NCBI GenBank assembly: GCA_025352225.1
Contig: JANXTT010000116.1
Coordinates: forward strand, 1-64,000
DNA length: 64,000 nucleotides
Origin: Mucilaginibacter sp.
Lineage (GTDB): Bacteria > Bacteroidota > Bacteroidia > Sphingobacteriales > Sphingobacteriaceae
Reading direction: 5' to 3'
Shown here piece by piece: positions 28,177 to 34,904 of this stretch. Positions within the stretch are counted from its first letter, which is position 1. The number at the start of each line of letters is the position of its first letter. Both the position numbers and the translations under genes were made by a program. The notes under the pieces are model-generated. The model did not search any database. It worked only from the letters and a program-made list of their open reading frames with translations, and had not been told where the DNA came from.

Positions 28177-29253
28177 ATGGTTGATATTGTATTGCATCGG
28201 CTAGGTATTATAATGGAGCCAGAGCCAGGTAACCTGATGGAAACAGAAGGTGTCCTTAATCCGGCGGCTATACGTGGCCCTGATGGCGCGCTCTATTTAT
28301 TCCCCAGATTAGTTAGCAAAGGCAACTACTCCCGAATAGGTATAGCACGTGTGTGCTTTAATGATACCGGCGACCCGGTAGCAGTTGAACGATTAGGCAT
28401 AGCACTTGAGCCGGAAACAGATTATGAAAAGCATCCGGATGGAGGAGGATGTGAAGACCCTAGAATTACATTTGTTGAATCCCTTGGTTTATATTTTATG
28501 ACTTATGTTGCTTTCTCGGCCCATGGTCCAAGAATAGCATTAGCAACATCGGCCAATCTTTTTAAATGGGAACGTTTGGGCCTGGCCACATTTACCCCGT
28601 ATAAGGGAATTGAATTTAACGGTGTTGATAACAAAGATTCATGCTTATTTCCGCAGTTAATACCATGCCCTTCGGGCCACCCGGAGCTGGCTATAATACA
28701 CCGGCCTATATTTCCGGGTACCAGCCCTGAAGAAACCATTGAAAAAAACAATAGCACCTATATGGATGAGCATAAGGAAAGTATATGGATTTCTTATTGC
28801 TCATTAACGCCACACGGTGATGAGCCTCCTGTTATTGGCCGGTTCACCTCTCATCATCATCTGGCTGTACCGGTTAATGGCTGGGAAGAATTAAAAATAG
28901 GTTGTGGTACACCGCCGGTATTAACACCACAGGGGTGGTTAATTATTTATCATGGCGTTTGTGGTCAGGAGGCAACTACAACCACCCCACGTAAGCTAAC
29001 CTATTCGGCTGGATTAATGATATTATCTAAGGATGAACCATCAAATGTTATTTACCGGTCTCCGAAACCTATCCTGGCTCCTGAACTAACACTTGAACGT
29101 GTAGGGGCTATTGCCAACGTGGTATTCCCTACAGGCATAGACCAGCGTAGCGATCTGGGAACACCCAATCGTTTTGACGTATACTTTGGCATGGCTGATA
29201 ACAGGATTGGTGTTGCGCGGCTGGATTTGCCTGATGATTTAAATAATTCGTAG
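28177..29253 (+). CDS. Glycoside hydrolase family 130 (beta-mannoside phosphorylase-like)
   Basis: Cytoplasmic or periplasmic enzyme (no signal peptide) of 358 residues with the five-bladed propeller pattern of GH130. Visible motifs are NPAAIRGPDGALYLFPRLV, GGCEDPRITFVE with the catalytic-region Asp, FNGVDNKDSCLFPQ, and LIIYHGV near the C terminus. GH130 enzymes phosphorolyse, or in some subfamilies hydrolyse, beta-mannosides. It is translationally adjacent to the PMM-like HAD gene and follows the SusC/SusD pair, so import and cleavage of a beta-mannose-containing glycan is a reasonable inference. Confidence 0.85.
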   Translation: MVDIVLHRLGIIMEPEPGNLMETEGVLNPAAIRGPDGALYLFPRLVSKGNYSRIGIARVCFNDTGDPVAVERLGIALEPETDYEKHPDGGGCEDPRITFVESLGLYFMTYVAFSAHGPRIALATSANLFKWERLGLATFTPYKGIEFNGVDNKDSCLFPQLIPCPSGHPELAIIHRPIFPGTSPEETIEKNNSTYMDEHKESIWISYCSLTPHGDEPPVIGRFTSHHHLAVPVNGWEELKIGCGTPPVLTPQGWLIIYHGVCGQEATTTTPRKLTYSAGLMILSKDEPSNVIYRSPKPILAPELTLERVGAIANVVFPTGIDQRSDLGTPNRFDVYFGMADNRIGVARLDLPDDLNNS

Positions 29254-29272
29254 TTTTTAAAGTAAATTAACA

Positions 29273-29307
29273 TAAAAAAAGAGCCGTTGGCATACCACCA
29301 GCGGCTC
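29273..29307 (-). terminator. Intrinsic terminator of the GH12 gene
   Basis: A 10-bp stem (29281-29290 with 29298-29307, one G-U pair) is followed on the minus strand by a run of eight T (29273-29280). The GH12 stop lies 24 nt before it on that strand. Confidence 0.8.
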
Positions 29308-29331
29308 ATGTGATAAGTTATGATTTATTAG

Positions 29332-30129
29332 TTAGTTACTTGTAACAGAGAAACTGTTTAAGTTCCATTGTCCGCTACCCCAACCTATTTCAAAACCAAA
29401 CTCTACGTCAGCTAGATATTCATTGCCATACCATCTTGGTGTATTTCTAATCCAGTTTAAAACATCCTTAATGTTTACAGATCCCTTACTTGTATTTGAT
29501 GTACGTAAAAACGAAAATACATATTTACCAGAACTACTGTTAAATTTATGGTACACGTTAAATGTATGCCCACCAACATTCACATTGGTGTAGGATGGAA
29601 CTGCGCCATGAGCATCATAGTTATCACAAATAGGATTAAAACCGTTTTGACGGCCCATCCATATCATCACTTCATATTTTTTATTAGTTAGCCAAATATC
29701 ATATGACATGTCGCCAGCCCATCCAGAACCAGGTACCGAATAATCAAAATTACTTGTTAAATTATTGATGGAACCAATATTTTTATTCACGTCTTTCCAG
29801 GAGTGTGGATAAGTTTTTACCGCGCTGCCGCCTTGTGGCTGGGTTGTTTGTACGTTCCAACTTGTGCTTGACCATACATTCAATCTTTCAGTATTATTTG
29901 TACCGGTACCCCAGGCATCATTAATAACGCCATAGCCACCACTTACATACTGTGCCCAATTATCGGTGCCGGTAAATACATAACTGGCAGCGCTGGTAGT
30001 GAAATCTAACGACGATGAGTTTGTGAAATCAGCCCCTGATGGCACTGTTGTTTTTGTAGAAACTGCTTCTTTTTGGCAAGCAGCAAATAGTAGCGTGGAG
30101 ATTGCTCCAATCATTAATTTGGTTTTCAT
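29332..30129 (-). CDS. GH12 family endoglucanase/xyloglucanase lipoprotein
   Basis: Exported beta-jelly-roll glucanase of 265 residues. The signal peptide carries a lipobox (STLLFAACQKE, Cys18), so it is lipid-anchored, with a Ser/Thr-rich linker to about residue 45. GH12 signatures are the nucleophile region KYEVMIWMGRQ (Glu153) and the acid/base region VEFGFEIGW (Glu247), with GGYGVINDAWG near the N terminus of the domain. GH12 is best known in fungi and actinobacteria. It appears to be a single gene with its own terminator. A decayed copy of its 3' end lies just upstream. Confidence 0.85.
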   Translation of the reverse strand: MKTKLMIGAISTLLFAACQKEAVSTKTTVPSGADFTNSSSLDFTTSAASYVFTGTDNWAQYVSGGYGVINDAWGTGTNNTERLNVWSSTSWNVQTTQPQGGSAVKTYPHSWKDVNKNIGSINNLTSNFDYSVPGSGWAGDMSYDIWLTNKKYEVMIWMGRQNGFNPICDNYDAHGAVPSYTNVNVGGHTFNVYHKFNSSSGKYVFSFLRTSNTSKGSVNIKDVLNWIRNTPRWYGNEYLADVEFGFEIGWGSGQWNLNSFSVTSN

Positions 30130-30608
30130 GAAATATGTTTATAAAAGGTTACTGCCTTATGGCATTAGTGTAAAATTGCTGATACGTATTGTGATTTTCG
30201 TATAAAAACAGGGGCACATTCGTTTATTTTTATTAAAAATTTAAAAAAGTCTTGTATAGTTACTAACCAGCTATATCTGATAGTCATTGTTTATTAGTTA
30301 ACTGCAAAAAAAATTATCTAAGTGTCCATTGCCCAACCTATTCCAAAACCAAATATGCGTCGGCTAAAAATGAAATACATATTTGATAAATTGTGGTTAC
30401 TTTGTTAAGTTTTAATTATTAGATATTAAGTGATAGATTTGCTTTAAGTTAATATGGTAAACTATTAGTTGGCTGCTTACTATCTTTACTTTATTTACAA
30501 ACCTAAATAAATTATAACCGTATAAATCCATACATTTAGTTTATAATGCTTTATAAATTGCAACAATAATTTTTTTTATTGTTGGATATTTAAATTGCAA
30601 TATTTACG
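30130..30608. other. Intergenic region between GH12 and the pepsin-like gene
   Basis: Apart from the GH12 remnant (30290-30370) this 479-base AT-rich stretch holds no intact gene. It must contain the divergent promoters of the GH12 gene and the pepsin-like gene, but no exact TAnnTTTG match was found close to either start. Confidence 0.4.
30290..30370 (-). pseudogene. Decayed 3'-end remnant of a second GH12 gene
   Basis: On the minus strand this stretch matches the last 90 bases of the intact GH12 gene. Both have AGC(C/T)GACG followed by a near-identical run TTTGGTTTTGRAATAGGTTGG (R marks the only difference), a shared CAATGG, and the same AACTAATAAA around the stop. Small indels break the frame (a stop follows AMDT). 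The rest of the copy has been lost or is unrecognisable. It reads as a tandem duplication with one copy degraded. Confidence 0.7.
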
Positions 30609-30635
30609 TTGTATAAAGTATTTGTAAACTCAAAT

Positions 30636-31748
30636 ATGCAAAATATGATAAATCGTTACCCTAGTAAGCTTGTTTTTTTTGGTTTAATACTACTCACTAT
30701 ATCATTAGTTACATCTTGTAAAAAAAACAATGTAACTCCAGCTCCCCCCACTACTCCAGTTAATTTTGCAACACTTGGCTTGTATGAAGCATCGTTTGGC
30801 TCTGCAAGAAGGGTATTTATCCCTATTACAAAAATAGGCAACCAAAAAATTGCTTATCTTGCTATTTTTGATACAGGGTCGTCCGGTATGACTATTGACG
30901 CTGATGGCATATTGCCCGCATCGATGATCACAAGTACCGGCATTCAGATGACTGGTGATTCAGTAAATGTAAATGGGATTACGGTAACATCGCAAACCGG
31001 GCAAATGAGTTATGGTGATAATTTAAGTACAATAACCGAATATGGAAATCTGGCCTATGCAACCATAACAATTGGAGATGAAAACGGAAATATTACTACC
31101 AGCCGGATTCCAATATTTCTGTACTATAAAACAATGAATATTACCACCGGTGAAAAATTAGCATCACACTACAGTGATATATTTGGCGTAGGCCCAGGTG
31201 TTAACTATGCTATGAATAAAGTAATAAGCCCATTAAGTTATTTTAGCAGCAAAGATATTACCAGCGGATTTAAACTATCAATGCTTAGCAGCACAAATTT
31301 CAGTACCACCGGAACCTATGTGTCCGGCTTATTAAATATTGGATTAACTAATAGCGATTTGGCAGCCTCTTCGGGCTTTATTATGCATCCACTTACGTTT
31401 GACTCCTTGGGTGGATTTTCATCAAACATTCCGGCAACAATAACTTATAATGGTCAAAATATCCCTGCCGCGGTATTGTTTGATACAGGTACTCCCGTAG
31501 CAACTATTATTGAAGATAAAGCCGCTACAAGTACCGTTGGCGCTTTACCCGTTAACACGGTTGTAAAAGTAACTACTAATAAAGGTTTTGTTTATCAGTA
31601 CACTACTGGCACTACAGCTAATTTAACACAGGTGCAAAACCCTAATAATACTTTCGATTTCAGAACTATTTTCAGTATTGACTTTTTTGTAAACAATGAA
31701 TACCTCGTAGATTACAAAAATCATCGGATTGGATTGAAAAACAATTAA
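30636..31748 (+). CDS. Pepsin-like (A1 family) aspartic protease lipoprotein
   Basis: About 370 residues with a lipobox (ISLVTSCKKNN, Cys28), so it is exported and lipid-anchored. It carries the bilobal pepsin plan in one chain. FDTGSSG (catalytic Asp79) is followed 47 residues later by SYGDN, matching the flap Tyr (Tyr126). DIFGVGPG resembles the pepsin GILGLG loop. The second catalytic motif is FDTGTP (Asp283). The C-terminal IFSIDFFVNNEYLVDYKN...IGL copies the pepsin ILGD.F...Y.VFD...VGLA block. Asp-Asp spacing is 204 residues versus 183 in pepsin. The frame opens at a TTG (30609); ATG 30636 or 30645 is likelier. Target unknown. Confidence 0.8.
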   Translation: MQNMINRYPSKLVFFGLILLTISLVTSCKKNNVTPAPPTTPVNFATLGLYEASFGSARRVFIPITKIGNQKIAYLAIFDTGSSGMTIDADGILPASMITSTGIQMTGDSVNVNGITVTSQTGQMSYGDNLSTITEYGNLAYATITIGDENGNITTSRIPIFLYYKTMNITTGEKLASHYSDIFGVGPGVNYAMNKVISPLSYFSSKDITSGFKLSMLSSTNFSTTGTYVSGLLNIGLTNSDLAASSGFIMHPLTFDSLGGFSSNIPATITYNGQNIPAAVLFDTGTPVATIIEDKAATSTVGALPVNTVVKVTTNKGFVYQYTTGTTANLTQVQNPNNTFDFRTIFSIDFFVNNEYLVDYKNHRIGLKNN

Positions 31749-31787
31749 CAAAATACGTTAAAAAAATATCAAAACATCATTTACAAA

Positions 31788-32279
31788 CTAAAGCCCATTC
31801 TTCATTTCCTCTGCCGACTCTTCTACCTTTTGTTTCAATCCTTCTTTATAAGTTATCAGGTTTTTAACTAGGTACTCATCAGCGGTTGATAGTATTTGTG
31901 CGGCAAGTATACCCGCGTTTTTTGCGGCATTTAAGGCCACGGTTGCTACAGGTATTCCATTAGGCATTTGTAATATGGATAATACAGAATCCCAACCATC
32001 AATTGAGTTGCTTGATTTTATGGGTACACCAATAACAGGCAGATGCGTTAACGAAGCCACCATACCCGGTAAATGCGCCGCACCGCCTGCACCGGCAATA
32101 ATTACCTTGAGGCCACGGTCGGCTGCCGAGCGGGCATAGCTAAACATACGGTCGGGAGTGCGGTGTGCCGAAACCACAGTTAGTTCGTAATCAACGCCTA
32201 GCTCCTTTAACACATCAGCAGCATCCTGCATAACAGGCAGGTCTGATTTGCTACCCATAATGATTCCTACTTTTATCAT
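31788..32279 (-). CDS. purE: N5-carboxyaminoimidazole ribonucleotide mutase
   Basis: Class I PurE of 163 residues, converting N5-CAIR to CAIR in purine biosynthesis. The signature [16 protein letters not shown] with the catalytic Ser/Asp environment, [15 protein letters not shown] (catalytic His), [17 protein letters not shown] and PVIGVPI.SS are all present. PurK is not adjacent. A 10-bp dyad lies about 30-60 nt upstream of its start. Convergent with the pepsin-like gene. Confidence 0.96.
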   Translation of the reverse strand: MIKVGIIMGSKSDLPVMQDAADVLKELGVDYELTVVSAHRTPDRMFSYARSAADRGLKVIIAGAGGAAHLPGMVASLTHLPVIGVPIKSSNSIDGWDSVLSILQMPNGIPVATVALNAAKNAGILAAQILSTADEYLVKNLITYKEGLKQKVEESAEEMKNGL

Positions 32280-32309
32280 CTGTTGGTTATTAGTTTTTTA
32301 TTTATCAGG

Positions 32310-32339
32310 TAATTGTTGCATACCTAATAGCAACAATTA
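32310..32339. promoter_or_regulatory. 10-bp dyad upstream of purE
   Basis: TAATTGTTGC and its reverse complement are separated by 10 bases, 31 to 60 nt before the purE ATG on the minus strand. It could be a repressor operator or a leader hairpin; no trailing T run is present. Confidence 0.4.
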
Positions 32340-32575
32340 TAAGCAATGCATCCAATTAGTGCAATTTTTTAACTGATTATATGTGTGTCAGTCTATTAAT
32401 ATAAGTTTTTTCGATTAATACATGGCTCGGTAAATACAAATGTAATTGTTGTAATTTACATCATTAGAAAGCTTTACAGGTACACAAACTTAATTATCAA
32501 TTTTATAAAACATTTAAAAAGTAATATTCTTATTGAATATATTAGTGTTATTGCCTTTTTATCTATTTTAGGTTT

Positions 32576-34066
32576 ATGAATGATCTGCAATCCGGAATTT
32601 ATTTAAGGGATTTGTTTGAATTTACAAGTGATCTGATCCATATTATTAATATGGATGGTTTGATTGATACTGTTAACCCGGCATGGTTAAGCAATTTGGG
32701 TTATACTTTTGAGGAGGTTAAACTGCGTTCGGTGTATGATTTTATTGATACGCATGATCATGAGGCTTATAGAAACAATCGTAAAAGCGTTATTGAAGGT
32801 GGTAATTCTGCCCGTATATTATTTGCATTAATAGGTAAAGACAGCAGCAGGGTTTTAGTGGAAGGCCAGGTGAGGACCATCAAATTAGATGGTGGTAAAT
32901 ATTATACGCAAGCGGTATTGCGCAACGTCACCGCTGAAAAAGCAATTGAAAAAAGAAATCTGGATATTCAAAAACGGCTGACCAACTTTTTTCAATACGC
33001 GCCAGATGCTGTTATCGTTATAGATCAGAATCAACTCATTACAGAGTGGAACTTAAAAGCAGAATATATTTTTGGTTTTACTAATTACGAAGTGCTCGGC
33101 CAGCCTTTAAGTGAATTTATAATCCCGCAACATTTTCGGGAAGCGCATAAAAAAGGCATGCAACATTTTATGAAGTTTGGAGAAGGCCCTGTTTTAAATA
33201 AAACAATTGAGATAACAGCATTGCACAAAAAAGGTAAAGAGTTTCCGATAAGTTTGAGCATATCTAACATAAAGATTGATGATCAATGGCTTTTTGTGGC
33301 TTTTATATCCGATATATCCGAACGGAAAAATATGGAGGAAAGCCTGATACAACACCAGGCAGAGTTATTGCAATCTAAACTGATGGATAAAAAGAAAACT
33401 GATTTTTTAACAGTTGCCAGTCACGAATTAAAAACCCCTTTAACATCTATCAAGGCCTATACGCAAGTAGCTTTATCCATTTCAAAAAAGCAATCCAACG
33501 ATCAGCTTAATCAGTTTTTGTCTAAAATAAATGATCAGGCCTCAAAGCTTAACCATTTGATTGCCGAATTGATGGATATGTCGAGAATTGAGTTGGGTAA
33601 AATGGGCATAAGGAAGGTTAGTTGTGATATTGGGCAATTTTTAACAGATGTAATAACTTCTATACAACCCATTATTTTACAACATGGTATTGTATTAATC
33701 AATAGTATTCTAGCTGATGTAGAAATAGATACGATCCGGATTGAACAGGTGCTGGTTAATTTGATAAATAATGCTGCAAAGTACTCGGCTCCAAATTCTA
33801 TTATTGAAGTAAGTACAACGTTGGAGGACGGTTTTGTTATAATTGCTGTAAGAGATTTCGGTATGGGAATACCGCCGGAAAATTTGGACCAGGTTTTTGA
33901 CCGTTATTATCGCGTTACCGAAATTAGTAACCATGTTAGCGGTTTTGGTATAGGTCTTTACATCTCATCAGAGATCATTAAGCTACATGGCGGCAATATT
34001 TGGGTCGAGAGTGAACTAGGTAAGGGCTCTGCATTTATGTTTAGTTTGCCCGTTGAAGCGTATTGA
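32576..34066 (+). CDS. PAS-domain sensor histidine kinase
   Basis: A 496-residue soluble hybrid-free histidine kinase. PAS 1 (about 8-120), PAS 2 (about 135-255, PDAVIVIDQNQLITEWN and the trailing PAC VAFISDISERKNMEE), HisKA with ASHELKTPLTSIKAY (phospho-acceptor His283), then the ATPase with N box NLINNAAKYS, G1 DFGMGIP and G2 GFGIGLYIS. No transmembrane segment is visible, so it probably senses a cytoplasmic cue such as redox or a ligand in a PAS pocket. No response regulator lies next to it, so it is an orphan kinase. Confidence 0.93.
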   Translation: MNDLQSGIYLRDLFEFTSDLIHIINMDGLIDTVNPAWLSNLGYTFEEVKLRSVYDFIDTHDHEAYRNNRKSVIEGGNSARILFALIGKDSSRVLVEGQVRTIKLDGGKYYTQAVLRNVTAEKAIEKRNLDIQKRLTNFFQYAPDAVIVIDQNQLITEWNLKAEYIFGFTNYEVLGQPLSEFIIPQHFREAHKKGMQHFMKFGEGPVLNKTIEITALHKKGKEFPISLSISNIKIDDQWLFVAFISDISERKNMEESLIQHQAELLQSKLMDKKKTDFLTVASHELKTPLTSIKAYTQVALSISKKQSNDQLNQFLSKINDQASKLNHLIAELMDMSRIELGKMGIRKVSCDIGQFLTDVITSIQPIILQHGIVLINSILADVEIDTIRIEQVLVNLINNAAKYSAPNSIIEVSTTLEDGFVIIAVRDFGMGIPPENLDQVFDRYYRVTEISNHVSGFGIGLYISSEIIKLHGGNIWVESELGKGSAFMFSLPVEAY

Positions 34067-34115
34067 AAGTGTAAAGTTTTGCAAAATATAATTATACTAT
34101 TATTTGCTGTTGTTG

Positions 34116-34679
34116 CTAAATTTTATCCAGGGGTTTACGTTTGCCAGGTTCAGCAGTTTTAAACTGGCTTGGTGTTAAACCTGTAATGTTTTTGAACTGT
34201 GCCGATAAATGAGCACTGCTGCTATAACCCATTTTCCATGCGATTTCGTTCATATTCAGTTCTCCGTATTCGAGCAATTCTTTTACCTTTTCAATTTTTT
34301 GCTGAATGATAAATTTCTCTATAGTAGTATCCTCCGAATCAGAAAACATACGGCTCAACCCGGCATAATCCTTATTTAAGGTGCCAGATAAATAATCAGA
34401 GAAGTTAATATGATTATCTGCTAAATCTGTATAATGCACTTTTTCTACAATAAGGTTTTTAATACGCTCAACCATTCTGTCTTTTTCGTTATCTATCAGC
34501 TCAAAACCTAAAATTTTGAGGGCAGATGCGATCTTACTTAGCTGATCGTTATCCGGATCAGGTTCTACTATGGCACTTCCCAGGCGCTCCACTTCTGCGT
34601 TAAAGCCTAAACTTTCTAGCTGTTGCCTCACAACAAGTATGCAGCGATCACAAACCATATTTTTTATATGCAGTATCAT
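34116..34679 (-). CDS. HMA-like domain fused to AraC-type regulator
   Basis: A 187-residue protein. Residues 1-65 look like a heavy-metal-associated ferredoxin-like fold (ILHIKNMVCDRCILVVRQQL, CxxC at Cys10 and Cys13). A linker (about 65-120) leads to an AraC-type helix-turn-helix (IEKVKELLEYGELNMNEIAWKMGYSSSAHLSAQFKNITGLTPSQFK). This resembles a metal sensor built by joining a copper-chaperone fold to a DNA-binding domain. Its ATG overlaps the stop of the small chaperone gene (ATGA overlap), so it is translationally coupled to a copper operon. Autoregulation by Cu(I) is inferred, not shown. Confidence 0.82.
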   Translation of the reverse strand: MILHIKNMVCDRCILVVRQQLESLGFNAEVERLGSAIVEPDPDNDQLSKIASALKILGFELIDNEKDRMVERIKNLIVEKVHYTDLADNHINFSDYLSGTLNKDYAGLSRMFSDSEDTTIEKFIIQQKIEKVKELLEYGELNMNEIAWKMGYSSSAHLSAQFKNITGLTPSQFKTAEPGKRKPLDKI

Positions 34680-34888
34680 ATTTGTTGGGCGTTGTACCCT
34701 ATCTGTTTTAAAGTAGCAATAATTTGGGTTGCCAACAAATCATCATTGGTTTGTAGGGTAAGCACCTTGTCGGGATTGATAATATCTACATCCCATTTTT
34801 CCACACCTTTTAAAGCAGTTAACGCTGGTGTAACGGTAGCTATACAACCACCACATTTAATATTGGTTTTAAATTTTAGAGTTTTCAT
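34676..34888 (-). CDS. Small heavy-metal-associated (CopZ-like) copper chaperone
   Basis: A 70-residue HMA domain protein with the metal site IKCGGCIATVTPAL (CxxC) and a beta-alpha-beta-beta-alpha-beta pattern. It would carry Cu(I) to the ATPase. It lies 16 nt downstream of the ATPase gene and overlaps the start of the HMA-AraC regulator by four bases. Standard CopZ has MxCxxC; here the Met position is Ile-Lys, a mild departure. Confidence 0.85.
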   Translation of the reverse strand: MKTLKFKTNIKCGGCIATVTPALTALKGVEKWDVDIINPDKVLTLQTNDDLLATQIIATLKQIGYNAQQI

Positions 34889-34904
34889 TTTTTAACTTTA
34901 TAAA

